Positions 36,320-45,577 of a stretch of 64,000 nucleotides of DNA are shown in pieces (the first letter of the stretch is position 1; each line of letters starts with the position of its first letter). The stretch is from Thorsellia kenyensis (GTDB lineage Bacteria > Pseudomonadota > Gammaproteobacteria > Enterobacterales > Thorselliaceae): positions 124,001 to 188,000 of the forward strand of contig NZ_JBHLXE010000013.1 in assembly GCF_042432445.1 (NCBI RefSeq), read 5' to 3'. The translations under genes and the position numbers were made by a program. Under the pieces are notes generated by a model. The model had not been told where the DNA came from. It ran no database searches and was given only the letters and a program-made list of their open reading frames with translations.

Positions 36320-38110
36320 CTAATCACTCCAAAAACGTTGCAAGTCGAATAGCGCTTGTAGGACTAATCCTAATTGTTTCTTCTTAAAGTCTGAATCTTC
36401 TGCTATCTTTTCATTCTTAACAGATGCAGAATCTTGAACACGAATCTCTGATACTTCATCCGTATGATTGTTGAATAATTTGACACTACGAGCATTCAAA
36501 ATAACACTACCTTCAGGATTCTGAACTATCATATTATCAACGCGGCCATCAACCCAAAATGGATTATGCTGAGTATTAATAAATAGATCTTCACCTTGAG
36601 AAAAATCATCAGTCAAATTAGTTACCCTCAAGGCTCTCTTAAGCAAAGTAACAACGATATCTTGATGTGTTGTCACTTTATCAACGGGGATCTCTAAAGA
36701 AACTTCAGGCCATTTAACCATCAGAGGAACTTTCAAAGGAGAGTGTTCGTTCTTTTTCCCATCACTTGTCGATTTGGCCGTTATAATTACAACTGTATTG
36801 TTATTAAATTCATTAATTTTAGCAAGTAAGGTTTGCCATTTATCAGGAGAATAAAGTGTCTTTTGTGATGAAAGTAACATTGTGACAAAAAATGGCATGG
36901 TCTGTTTACTTTGATTTAAATCCGTCATTTTCGCATGAAGTACTTTTTTATCTAGTATCGTTGAGACATCTCTATTTAAAATGTCTACTAATGCTCCTAA
37001 TGTTTTTATATTTTGGGGTTCATGACCAAATCGAGTAAGACCTTTTTCTGTGCCGAATCCCATATCATAATGAAGTTGAAAATATCCTCTTTGTTCTAAT
37101 GCTTGACTAAACATTGAAGGGAGTTTGTCTCTTAGAATTGCCTCTTTGTAAATAGGCGAAATCCCATATTCAAGAGCAAATAATGGTTCTTTAAAGCTAT
37201 AATGATTATTAAAAGAAAAATTCATTTCTTTGAATTTATTCAATCCTGGTAACTTATCAATGGTTTCTTGAGTTAACTCATCAAAAACTACTAACACGAT
37301 TGAATAGCCTGACGCCTTTTCATCTAAAGCCATAGGAGTTAAGGGGTAATTTACTTTATGCAAAGTCGGATCGCCCTCTTCTACTAATCTCGATTCATAA
37401 GATTTTTCGTCAAAAAAACCATATTGAGATAAAAAACTTCTGGCTGTCATGGGATAGGACAATGGATAGTTGGCTTTTTGCATCGTGATAGGTCGATAGA
37501 AATTGGCATCTGCCCAAGCAAATACAAAATGGGTTGCCATAAAACAAAAAATAAATAACGTGCTAAGCCATATAACCCAACGTTGTCGTTGTAAGCTACG
37601 TAATTTTAACCAACTCCAATTAGCAAAAAGTAATTGAATCAAAAAAATAATAGGCATGAAAGCAAAAAACCTTTGCCACTCATGAGTCGTGACGTTATAA
37701 CTTGGTTCAATTAATAGTGCCCAGACCAACGAATTTAAATGCAGATTAACACTCAGATAAACTTGCTGATCAACTAACATAACGGTTAAAGCAATGGTTG
37801 CAAGACTAATTGCAATGATACGTATTGTTTTAGGATTTCTGAGAATAAAACTGAGTGGAAATATAAATAGCAAATAGCTGATAAAAACGAGGAAACTAAA
37901 ATGCCCCAGAAGACTCACCATTGCATAGACTCTACCGCCTAGCGTATTAGGCCAGTCCATAATGAAAAGATATCGTGAGGCAAGTATAACAGCAAATAGA
38001 ATATTAAATAGAGCAAACCAATGCCCCCATGAGACGATTTGATATCTCAGCTCATCATGATTATTTTTTCGTTGTAAATTTTCTTTATGCTTTAAAAAAG
38101 ATAGTTTCAT
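36320..38110 (-). CDS. yejM: Inner-membrane LPS-sensing protein YejM (PbgA/LapC)
   Basis: This is an essential-type inner-membrane protein which, in E. coli, controls LpxC stability through LapB and so balances lipopolysaccharide synthesis. The 596-aa product (E. coli 586) has about five N-terminal helices (DUF3413 region, residues 1-190) and a periplasmic alkaline-phosphatase/sulfatase-like domain from about residue 255 (YSIVLVVFDELTQETIDKLPG). The position used as nucleophile in true sulfatases falls in FKEPLFALEYG here, without Ser, Cys or Thr. This agrees with a non-enzymatic sensor role. Confidence 0.88.
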   Translation of the reverse strand: MKLSFLKHKENLQRKNNHDELRYQIVSWGHWFALFNILFAVILASRYLFIMDWPNTLGGRVYAMVSLLGHFSFLVFISYLLFIFPLSFILRNPKTIRIIAISLATIALTVMLVDQQVYLSVNLHLNSLVWALLIEPSYNVTTHEWQRFFAFMPIIFLIQLLFANWSWLKLRSLQRQRWVIWLSTLFIFCFMATHFVFAWADANFYRPITMQKANYPLSYPMTARSFLSQYGFFDEKSYESRLVEEGDPTLHKVNYPLTPMALDEKASGYSIVLVVFDELTQETIDKLPGLNKFKEMNFSFNNHYSFKEPLFALEYGISPIYKEAILRDKLPSMFSQALEQRGYFQLHYDMGFGTEKGLTRFGHEPQNIKTLGALVDILNRDVSTILDKKVLHAKMTDLNQSKQTMPFFVTMLLSSQKTLYSPDKWQTLLAKINEFNNNTVVIITAKSTSDGKKNEHSPLKVPLMVKWPEVSLEIPVDKVTTHQDIVVTLLKRALRVTNLTDDFSQGEDLFINTQHNPFWVDGRVDNMIVQNPEGSVILNARSVKLFNNHTDEVSEIRVQDSASVKNEKIAEDSDFKKKQLGLVLQALFDLQRFWSD

Positions 38111-38313
38111 TCAATTTATATATTCTCAGACTTTGTTATCAATTAACCTACAAATTAATTTAAAATATTTTTAATTCTATTGAGAGTTATTTTATCATGT
38201 AATTCAAATCTTAGCGCTTAATTATTAAAAACGATATACAATAGTATGTATTTTAAGGATAGCCTTTATATTCGTGTTCTCCTTGCTAAATTTATTTAAA
38301 ATAAGGATATACT

Positions 38314-38853
38314 ATGTTACTAAAGCGTATTGTTTATTCAATAGTGGCTTTGTTAGCCATCGTTAGTTTTATTTGGTTAGATTATTATCTACCTTCTCGT
38401 GAATTAGTGAAAATTGTAGGTACAGAAGTTAAGCGTGTTGATGGTGATGGTGTAATCACGACCAATAACCCTGCAAATGGTCAAATTAGGGATGTTTATT
38501 ACATCAGCGCGAACAGGAATTGGCAAAATGAAGATGGAAAGATTCAAGAGAGGGTCTTTCGCAATGAGGATACAGGGTGGGGATTTCCTTTTTACTTTAA
38601 GTTTAATTCTGCTGATGTTCAAGCAAGGGCAAAAGCATTTGAACAAAGTCAGGAACTTGCTCTAGTGACTACCTATGGCTGGCGGATGAATATGTTCAGT
38701 ATGTTTCCCAATATTGTCAGCATCACTCAAGCGACAGCAGATACAAATACCTACTCAATAAGACGCTATTTAGGTATAGGTGCTTGGGCTAGTGCTTTTA
38801 TATTTATCACAGTATGGTTAAGAAAAAAATTTAAAAAAGCTGAAAAAGAATAA
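38314..38853 (+). CDS. DUF1523 family membrane protein
   Basis: This 179-aa protein of unknown function appears to be of the DUF1523 family. An N-terminal helix (residues 4-24) and a C-terminal helix (about 153-168) bracket a periplasmic or cytoplasmic middle domain with VGTEVKRVDGDGV, DVYYISANRNW and NEDTGWGFPFYFKFNSADVQARAKA. It ends in a basic tail (RKKFKKAEKE). A ribosome site AAGGAT precedes the ATG. It is divergent from yejM, and nothing around it suggests a role. Confidence 0.75.
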   Translation: MLLKRIVYSIVALLAIVSFIWLDYYLPSRELVKIVGTEVKRVDGDGVITTNNPANGQIRDVYYISANRNWQNEDGKIQERVFRNEDTGWGFPFYFKFNSADVQARAKAFEQSQELALVTTYGWRMNMFSMFPNIVSITQATADTNTYSIRRYLGIGAWASAFIFITVWLRKKFKKAEKE

Positions 38854-38964
38854 CCTACCATGATTTATTGGTTTATTCATATTTTATGAACAAGTAAATA
38901 ACTATTAGAATAAAGTTACAACATTTTGAATTATGTTAATAGACTGATAGTGTATAAAATTAAC

Positions 38965-38999
38965 AACCAGCACTTTGTGCTGGTTTGAGTACAAAGTGC
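38965..38999 (+). promoter_or_regulatory. Two mutually exclusive hairpins upstream of tRNA-Ser
   Basis: AACCAGCAC (38965-38973) can pair with GTGCTGGTT (38977-38985). GCACTTTGT (38971-38979) can instead pair with ACAAAGTGC (38991-38999). The two structures share bases and cannot coexist. No T tract follows. They may be the tail of the DUF1523 transcript or a switch-like element. Confidence 0.35.
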
Positions 39000-39108
39000 T
39001 TACAACTCAAGTTAGGGTGTTATTTATGCAAAAACCAGACAAAAAACACCTTATTTGCTCAATTAAAAGCCACTTAAACTTTTTTTTTCACTTTTATTAA
39101 AAAATGTG

Positions 39109-39137
39109 TAGACAGGATATGAAAGTATCTGTAGAAT
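39109..39137 (+). promoter_or_regulatory. Promoter of the tRNA-Ser / tRNA-Thr unit
   Basis: TAGACA (39109-39114) and TAGAAT (39132-39137) are separated by 17 bases. The tRNA-Ser starts 12 bases after the -10 box, and a C-rich discriminator lies between. Confidence 0.7.
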
Positions 39138-39148
39138 TCGCTCCCGTT

Positions 39149-39236
39149 GGAAGGATGGCCGAGTGGTTTAAGGCAGCGGTCTTGAAAACCGCCGTGTGTA
39201 ACAGCACCTAGAGTTCGAATCTCTATCCTTCCGCCA
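39149..39236 (+). tRNA. tRNA-Ser (UGA)
   Basis: This is an 88-base class II tRNA with a long variable arm. Acceptor GGAAGGA pairs with TCCTTCC, the anticodon loop is CTTGAAA (anticodon TGA), the T-loop is GTTCGAATC, and GCCA is encoded at the 3' end. It is followed by tRNA-Thr five bases later. Confidence 0.96.
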
Positions 39237-39241
39237 CTTTT

Positions 39242-39317
<76 letters not shown>

Positions 39318-39363
39318 CACAGCAAAAGTGTATACATTAGTTATCACATGAAGATAAAATATG

Positions 39364-39388
39364 AGACGCGTAAGCGTCTTTTTTTTTG
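39364..39388 (+). terminator. Terminator of the tRNA-Ser / tRNA-Thr unit
   Basis: AGACGC and GCGTCT form a tight stem with a GTAA tetraloop, followed directly by a run of T. Confidence 0.9.
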
Positions 39389-39530
39389 TTAGCACTTTAT
39401 TCATTAAACTTTAACAAGTAATAACAAGCAATAACAATTGAATTAAAAAATAATTTTTAATTCTGTGATAACTGAATTATCTTTAACATGTCAATTTTTC
39501 CTACTTGTTTAAACCGAAAGCAGATAATTT

Positions 39531-40013
39531 ATGTCCCTAGTACATATTAAAACTTCTTATCCAGAAATTGCAGCCAATAGCGTTTTTTGTGCCGATCTTC
39601 TAAAAATTAGCCCAAGTCTTGTCGATGAATTAGAATTTCTTCATAATAAAAATGACCAATTTTTCATCTACACCGCTCATTTTAACGGCCACATCATCGG
39701 ATTATTATCTTTAACGATAGATCTTAATTCAAATATCAAATCAATACCCCATCTAATTGTTCGAAAAAGCACTCAAAGACGAGGAGTTGGGCTTTACCTT
39801 CTGCATCAGTCAATCATTTCATTTGACAACGAATATAGTGCGTTTAAGCCCTATTCCTGGGAAATAAACATTAGTCGCTCAGTAATCGGTGAATTAAATA
39901 AAAACAATCTTTCATGCGAAGGATTAAATGCGGCCTATACATACTTAGTTAATGCACTCAAAAATGAATTTAAGTCATTAGATTCTCTAAATATTACGGT
40001 AATATCTAAATAA
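39531..40013 (+). CDS. GNAT-family protein, PanM/PanZ-like
   Basis: This is a 160-aa protein with an acetyltransferase fold. The acetyl-CoA loop signature is HLIVRKSTQRRGVGLYLLHQS near residue 80, preceded by an IYTAHFNGHIIGLLSLTID strand pair. That layout (R/F-I-Y-x-A-x-F-N then RRGVGxYLL) resembles PanM/PanZ, which promotes maturation of aspartate decarboxylase PanD for pantothenate synthesis. It is longer than the 127-aa E. coli protein, with a C-terminal extension, and no pan genes are nearby. A generic GNAT enzyme is the alternative. Its last 27 bases overlap the convergent DUF423 gene. Confidence 0.55.
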   Translation: MSLVHIKTSYPEIAANSVFCADLLKISPSLVDELEFLHNKNDQFFIYTAHFNGHIIGLLSLTIDLNSNIKSIPHLIVRKSTQRRGVGLYLLHQSIISFDNEYSAFKPYSWEINISRSVIGELNKNNLSCEGLNAAYTYLVNALKNEFKSLDSLNITVISK

Positions 40014-40403
40014 GGCTAGAAATAATAAAAACCATCCCATAATAAAGAAAGCCCCACCTATAGGCGTGATAATACCTAATATTTTAACGCCACTAAGCAC
40101 TAGACCATATAAACTGCCACAGAAAAAAATAATTCCAAGCGCAAATAGCACGCCTATTAACTGCAAATGACGTTCTATTAACTGAAGTTTATGCTGAATA
40201 GTTAGCGAAATTAGCCCGATTAAAAACAGCCCTACGCCATGGAAAAATTGATACAAAACGGCAGTTTCCCAAATATCAAGAGTGCTATCGTCTACAATTG
40301 TCCTCAATCCATGGGCACCGAATGCTCCTAAAAGGACAACCAAGCCCATATTAAGTGCAGCTATCATCATCCATCTTAACGCTCGTTTTTGCTTGATAAA
40401 CAT
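39987..40403 (-). CDS. DUF423 family membrane protein (YgdD-like)
   Basis: This is a 138-aa inner-membrane protein with about four helices. It has the family landmarks LGAFGAHGLR near residue 26, the H-G-V/L-x-L-F-L-I-G segment and a C-terminal ITPIGGAFFIMGW. Its function is unknown. Its 3' end overlaps the convergent GNAT gene by 27 bases, with no room for a terminator between them. Confidence 0.85.
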   Translation of the reverse strand: MFIKQKRALRWMMIAALNMGLVVLLGAFGAHGLRTIVDDSTLDIWETAVLYQFFHGVGLFLIGLISLTIQHKLQLIERHLQLIGVLFALGIIFFCGSLYGLVLSGVKILGIITPIGGAFFIMGWFLLFLALFRYYRNI

Positions 40404-40564
40404 AAAATCCTCTTATTGTACTGGTATAGTTTTTTATATCTTAGCCTAGGTTTATTTTAAACGATTAAATAGTTTCTAATAAGTGAATTCATAGACGTAT
40501 GAAAAAAAACAAACCGGCATAAAACCTCTTCATCACCCAACTGGTTCCAAGATAGATTTTATCC

Positions 40565-42031
40565 TTAACTGAGATCGGCTACAAATACGCCTAAAGCACA
40601 TAACAATCGATCATTTTCAAAAATCATAGGTACAAGACGCCTTTGCCATGGAGGTACACCATAATAGTGCCAAAGTTGTTTGAGGGTTTGCCTATGAATT
40701 TTATTGGGTAATTTTATTTTTGTCGTATTAGCTAAGTTAAATTTTACCCTCAATACCTTAGTCTCTAACACATTAAGATACTTTATTAAGGATAAGCTTG
40801 CGTTTGGACAAGATTCACTATTTAAACGAATAAAACACACAATCTCATTAAAACTTATAGGTTCTTGCTGCCAGGGCAAAATAATATTGGGATGATCTTT
40901 TGAAAGAACTAATTCGTCCTCCTCCCAGTGAGAAAGCGCTTGCTCTGTCAATAAATGGAATGCTTCAACCAGATAGAGTTTATCTTTATATCTTCTGATC
41001 TCTAATCGTGTGAGTTTGTCTTTCGCTAAACCTAATTCAACCAGCGCTGTGGAATCTTCTCGGCTAAGGACAACTTCATCCCAAATTCTCCGCAATTGTT
41101 CTCGTGAGATGGGCTGTAATGTATATTGCTCACACCATTTTTTAATAATTGCTTGTCTTTTTTCAAAAGACCACTCTTTTAATGGAGAAATCAAGAGTGT
41201 TTTGTCAGCAAGAGAACTGACCGAGTATAAGATAGGTGAAAGCAATTCATCTAATAATTTCGCTTCCTGGTGGCATAACTGTGCACTCATTGCAACTGAT
41301 TGGTTAAATCCAGGCCAACGTTCATCTAACTGAGGAAGGATTTTTAAGCGCAAAAAATTTCTATCAAACCGTGTGTCTTCATTACTTTCATCTTCTATCC
41401 AAGTCAGCTTGCGGTCAAGAGCATAGTTTTCAAGTTCACGACGAGTAATATTGAGCAAAGGTCTTAATTGCCATTGCCCTGTATCTAATTGTTGACATGG
41501 GGCCATTGAGCTAAGACCCCTTATGCCACTTCCTCTTTTTAGTGCAAGTAAAAAAGTCTCCGCTTGATCATCTAGATGCTGTGCTGTGAGTAATAGTGTA
41601 TTGTTGCCTAAATGTTTTTTAAATGCTGCATACCTAGCATCTCTTGCTGCAGCTTCAATTCCACTATTTTTAGGATTTACTGTCACTTTTTCCACAATAA
41701 ACTTTACATCAAGTTCTGCACATAATCGACGGGAATGATCAGCCCAATCATCAGCGTTTTGACTCAAACCATGATGGACGTATAATGCTGTTATCTGTTT
41801 AATTAGAGGAAAAGAAATAGCTTCTTTTTGCGGCCTATCTTTTGTCTGTAGCGCTTTAAAATGATGCAATAGATCCAAAAGAACAACCGAGTCTAGCCCA
41901 CCACTTAATCCTAATAATATAGTGATTTCAAAGTTTTGCCCTTTTTGTTCAGCAGAATGATTCGAGAGATACTTTTGAAAACAGTCAAGTAGATGAGAAT
42001 AAAAAGGGTGTGTAAAAAATTCATTAGACAT
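40565..42031 (-). CDS. tilS: tRNA(Ile)-lysidine synthase
   Basis: This essential enzyme modifies the wobble cytidine of tRNA-Ile(CAU) to lysidine so that it reads AUA. The 488-aa product (E. coli 432) has the PP-loop motif LLGLSGGLDSVVLLDLLHHF near residue 33 and ALYVHHGLSQNADDWADH. The HLDDQAETFLLALKRGSGIRGLSSM block is followed by the TilS C-terminal domains. It is transcribed behind accA on the - strand with a terminator between them. Confidence 0.94.
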   Translation of the reverse strand: MSNEFFTHPFYSHLLDCFQKYLSNHSAEQKGQNFEITILLGLSGGLDSVVLLDLLHHFKALQTKDRPQKEAISFPLIKQITALYVHHGLSQNADDWADHSRRLCAELDVKFIVEKVTVNPKNSGIEAAARDARYAAFKKHLGNNTLLLTAQHLDDQAETFLLALKRGSGIRGLSSMAPCQQLDTGQWQLRPLLNITRRELENYALDRKLTWIEDESNEDTRFDRNFLRLKILPQLDERWPGFNQSVAMSAQLCHQEAKLLDELLSPILYSVSSLADKTLLISPLKEWSFEKRQAIIKKWCEQYTLQPISREQLRRIWDEVVLSREDSTALVELGLAKDKLTRLEIRRYKDKLYLVEAFHLLTEQALSHWEEDELVLSKDHPNIILPWQQEPISFNEIVCFIRLNSESCPNASLSLIKYLNVLETKVLRVKFNLANTTKIKLPNKIHRQTLKQLWHYYGVPPWQRRLVPMIFENDRLLCALGVFVADLS

Positions 42032-42058
42032 GATATGAGTGGCTATAATTTATGAGTT

Positions 42059-42101
42059 TAAAACACGATCTAAGAGTTATCCTCTTTAGATCGTGTTTTA
42101 T
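42059..42101 (-). terminator. Terminator between accA and tilS
   Basis: AAAACACGATCTAA pairs with TTAGATCGTGTTTT, with one bulged base above and a short loop. It starts six bases after the accA stop and has A/T tracts on both ends. Confidence 0.85.
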
Positions 42102-42106
42102 AGGGA

Positions 42107-43069
42107 TCAGCAGTATCCATATCCCATTAGACGGGCATAACGTCTATCTAACAGCTCTTCGATTGATAAAGAAGAGAGAGCTTCTAAATTTTTTATAAGC
42201 TCCGCTCTTAAGTTAACAGCCATTTCAGGGACATTTCTGTGTGCGCCACCTAGGGGTTCTGCTATGATATTATCAATTAACTTGAGTTCTTTAAGGCGTT
42301 GTGCAGTAATGCCCATAGCATCAGCAGCAATAGGTGCTTTATCTGCACTTTTCCATAAAATAGACGCACAACCTTCAGGGCTTATCACCGAATAGGTACT
42401 GTACTGAAGCATATTCACTGTATCACCTACACCAATAGCAAGAGCACCGCCAGAACCACCTTCGCCAATGACAGTACAAATAACCGGCACTTTTAAGCCT
42501 GCCATTTCACGTAAATTTCTTGCTATAGCCTCAGATTGACCTCGCTCTTCTGCACCTACTCCTGGATAAGCACCTGGAGTATCGATGAATGTAATGATTG
42601 GCATTTTGAAACGTTCAGCCATTTCCATTAATCTAAGAGCTTTACGATACCCTTCTGGAGCAGGCATTCCAAAATTACGCCTGATTTTTTCTTTAATTTC
42701 GCGTCCTTTTTGATGACCTATGATCATCACCGGTTTATCATCAAGACGTGCGATACCACCTACAATCGCTTTATCATCCGCATACGCTCTGTCACCAGCT
42801 AATTCATCAAAATCAGAAAATATTTGGCTTATATAATCTAACGTATAGGGTCTATTCGGATGACGTGCGAGCTGAGCAATTTGCCATGCACCTAAATCAG
42901 AAAAAATCTTACGCGTCAAGTCGTTACTTTTTTCACGCAAACGTTTTACATCCTCTTGCACATCGATATGAGAGGTTTTCGGATCCATTGAACTTAAAGA
43001 GTCAATTTTTGCCTCAAGTTCTGCAATAGGTTGTTCAAAATCTAAAAAATTCATTGACGCAGCGGCCAT
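42107..43069 (-). CDS. accA: Acetyl-CoA carboxylase carboxyltransferase subunit alpha
   Basis: This subunit, with AccD, transfers the carboxyl group from biotin to acetyl-CoA. The 320-aa product (E. coli 319) has NFLDFEQPIAELEAKIDSL at the N-terminus, IGHQKGREIKEKIRRNFGMP, and the oxyanion/CoA block DTPGAYPGVGAEERGQSEAIARNL. GEGGSGGALAIGVGD is also intact. ATG 43069 is preferred because TAGGTAG lies upstream. A second ATG five codons in lacks a ribosome site. Confidence 0.97.
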   Translation of the reverse strand: MAAASMNFLDFEQPIAELEAKIDSLSSMDPKTSHIDVQEDVKRLREKSNDLTRKIFSDLGAWQIAQLARHPNRPYTLDYISQIFSDFDELAGDRAYADDKAIVGGIARLDDKPVMIIGHQKGREIKEKIRRNFGMPAPEGYRKALRLMEMAERFKMPIITFIDTPGAYPGVGAEERGQSEAIARNLREMAGLKVPVICTVIGEGGSGGALAIGVGDTVNMLQYSTYSVISPEGCASILWKSADKAPIAADAMGITAQRLKELKLIDNIIAEPLGGAHRNVPEMAVNLRAELIKNLEALSSLSIEELLDRRYARLMGYGYC

Positions 43070-43438
43070 AGTCTATCTACCTAAAATGATGTTTAAAATA
43101 TTAGTTATATATATAGATGTATCGCTATTATATAGATTGAAGTTAAAATCTATCGAAACAAAACCAGCAAATACATCCAAAAAATTGGTAATAAATAAGT
43201 CTTATCGAGAGGTTCTTATAGAACGCGTTAAATGTATCACAGCACGATTTTACTCATTAGTATTGAGAATTCTATTCATAAGGCGATTATTATACCATAA
43301 CGCAAAATAGACGCTATTTCCATTTAATTTAGAATTAAATTTATTGATCCCACACTCAATTTTACACAAAAAAAGGCAATATGGATATGATTTAATGCAC
43401 CAAAGAATCCTGCTAGTCAATTTATAATGCACTTTTAC
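43070..43438. other. Intergenic region between cysS and accA
   Basis: These are 369 AT-rich bases between two - strand genes. They should contain the accA promoter and the end of the cysS transcript. I see no gene, tRNA or clear hairpin. Confidence 0.4.
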
Positions 43439-44869
43439 TTATTTTCTTCTCCAAGTTGTACCTAAAGGTCCATCTTCTAATTCAATTCCCATTTCAATAA
43501 GCATGTCTCTTGCTTTGTCAGCGGCAGCCCAGTCTTTAGTTTCTCTTGCCAACTTTCTTTGTGCAATAAGTGACTCAATTAAAGATATTTCACTGTTGGG
43601 TTTTGCTGGGTCATTTGATTTGAATGCCCCTGTTTTTTGCTGTAAAAACTGCTGTACTGGCAGGTTTAAAACACCGATGATCTGACCTAGTTCACGAAGA
43701 ACTGCGGCCAGATCATCAGCAGAATTTCCTTCCTGATCATTGGTGTTATCTGCTTTAAGACGGTTAATTTCTCGGGCTAAGTCAAATAATACTGCATAAG
43801 CCTCTGGGGTATTAAAATCATCATTCATGGCAGATTTGAAACGTTCAATATACGTTTTTCCACCACACGGCTTAACATTTTCGTCTGTACCTTTTAATGC
43901 CATATAAAGCCTTTCTAAAGCACTTCTAGCTTGAGATAAATTATCATGACTGAAATTGAGTTGACTACGATAATGTCCTGATAATAAAAAGTATCTGACT
44001 GTTTCACCATCATATTGGCTTAATACTTCTTCAATAGTAAAAAAATTATCGAGAGACTTAGACATTTTTTCACTGTCAATCATGAGCATTCCAGAATGCA
44101 TCCAATAATTAACATAAGGGCCATCGTGAGCACAGCGTGACTGTGCTATTTCATTTTCATGATGAGGGAACATTAAATCAGAACCGCCTCCATGAATATC
44201 AAAATGCGTACCTAATTGTTTTGCATTCATCGCTGAACATTCTATATGCCAACCAGGCCTGCCCTCTCCCCAAGGAGATGCCCATGCGGGTTCACCTGGT
44301 TTCGCACTTTTCCATAGCACAAAGTCCATGGGATTTCGTTTTGTTTCTTCTATGCCGACTCTTGCACCTGCTAATAGATTTTCTAGGTTTTGTCTAGAAA
44401 GCTGACCGTATTGTTCAAAACTTTCAACCGAGAACAGCACATCACCAGAACTGGCTATGTAAGCGTGTCCTCTATCAATCAATTTCTGGGTAATTTCAAT
44501 TATCTCTTGAATATGTTCTGTCGCACGAGGTTCTTCATCAGCGGGTAAGATATTTAGCGAGCTAAAATCCTCATGCATTTTTTTGACCATTCGTGCGACT
44601 AGTGCTTGCCATGGTTCATTATTTGCATTTGCTCTATTAATTATTTTATCATCAATGTCAGTGATATTACGTACATATTTTACTTGATATCCCAAATATC
44701 TTAGATAACGCACAACAGTATCAAATGTTGAAAAAGTGCGTCCATGACCAATATGACAAGCATCATAGACAGTGACCCCACAAACATAAATATCTACTTT
44801 TCCAGGAGTAATTGGAACAAACGCTTTTTTTTCACGTGTTAACGTATTAAATATGTGCAGTTGTGACAT
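43439..44869 (-). CDS. cysS: Cysteinyl-tRNA synthetase
   Basis: This is a class I aminoacyl-tRNA synthetase charging tRNA-Cys. The 476-aa product (E. coli 461) has YVCGVTVYDACHIGHGRTF (zinc cysteine and HIGH motif) near residue 28 and GWHIECSAM with the second zinc Cys. HGGGSDLMFPHHENEIAQS and the KMSKS loop (SEKMSKSLDNFFT) near residue 268 follow. It is divergent from ppiB across a 197-base region. Confidence 0.97.
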   Translation of the reverse strand: MSQLHIFNTLTREKKAFVPITPGKVDIYVCGVTVYDACHIGHGRTFSTFDTVVRYLRYLGYQVKYVRNITDIDDKIINRANANNEPWQALVARMVKKMHEDFSSLNILPADEEPRATEHIQEIIEITQKLIDRGHAYIASSGDVLFSVESFEQYGQLSRQNLENLLAGARVGIEETKRNPMDFVLWKSAKPGEPAWASPWGEGRPGWHIECSAMNAKQLGTHFDIHGGGSDLMFPHHENEIAQSRCAHDGPYVNYWMHSGMLMIDSEKMSKSLDNFFTIEEVLSQYDGETVRYFLLSGHYRSQLNFSHDNLSQARSALERLYMALKGTDENVKPCGGKTYIERFKSAMNDDFNTPEAYAVLFDLAREINRLKADNTNDQEGNSADDLAAVLRELGQIIGVLNLPVQQFLQQKTGAFKSNDPAKPNSEISLIESLIAQRKLARETKDWAAADKARDMLIEMGIELEDGPLGTTWRRK

Positions 44870-45066
44870 GTTGGCGACCTATTTTTGCATTTTAATTGTG
44901 AGAGTAAGATGATTGTTATAATAAATAAAAACAAAATATACCATAAAAGCATGTAAATCAAAAAACTCTCTCGTAAAAAGAATTTTAAAGATTAACGGAT
45001 TTACAAATAAATGCTAAACTAATGGAATATTTTTTTATTGTCCTAATTACTCCAAGGAAAACTAAT

Positions 45067-45555
45067 ATGATTACATTACATACCAATTTAGGTGATATAA
45101 AGATTCAAACGCATGAAGATAAAGCTCCGATTACTGTTAAAAACTTCTTAAAATATTGTGAAGAAGGCTTTTATGATAACACTATTTTCCATCGTGTTAT
45201 AAAAGGGTTTATGATTCAAGGTGGTGGCTTTACTGAAGATATGGATCAAAAAACCACAAAACCTTCTATTAAAAATGAGTCGAATAATGGGCTCAAAAAT
45301 ACTAAAGGAACGCTTGCGATGGCAAGAACAAATGATCCTGACTCAGCCACATCGCAATTTTTTATTAATTTAGTTGATAATAGTTATTTAGATTACGTTT
45401 CAGACAGATCACCTGGTTACTGCGTTTTTGCAGAAGTCATCGAAGGAATGGATGTGGTTGAGAAAATTAAAGACGTTAAAACTTCAAGGCATGGCATACA
45501 TCAAGACGTTCCTGTTGAAGCCGTTGTCATTACCCATGTGACTATCACTGAATAG
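45067..45555 (+). CDS. ppiB: Peptidyl-prolyl cis-trans isomerase B (cyclophilin)
   Basis: This is a cytoplasmic prolyl isomerase that speeds protein folding. The start is ATG 45067 (MITLHTNLGDIKIQ) behind AAGGAAAA, although the frame is open to 45022. It is 162 aa (E. coli 164). The active-site block TIFHRVIKGFMIQGGGF, with catalytic Arg, and AMARTNDPDSATSQFFINL are intact. lpxH follows after 22 bases and may be co-transcribed. Confidence 0.94.
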   Translation: MITLHTNLGDIKIQTHEDKAPITVKNFLKYCEEGFYDNTIFHRVIKGFMIQGGGFTEDMDQKTTKPSIKNESNNGLKNTKGTLAMARTNDPDSATSQFFINLVDNSYLDYVSDRSPGYCVFAEVIEGMDVVEKIKDVKTSRHGIHQDVPVEAVVITHVTITE

Positions 45556-45577
45556 GCTTATTTAATAGGCATTTAAT

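Noticed and set aside
39026..39094. 22-codon + strand ORF upstream of tRNA-Ser (MQKPDKKHLICS...)
   Set aside because: It ends in a homopolymer-coded Phe run, overlaps the approach to the tRNA promoter and has only a marginal ribosome site. Chance is the simplest explanation.
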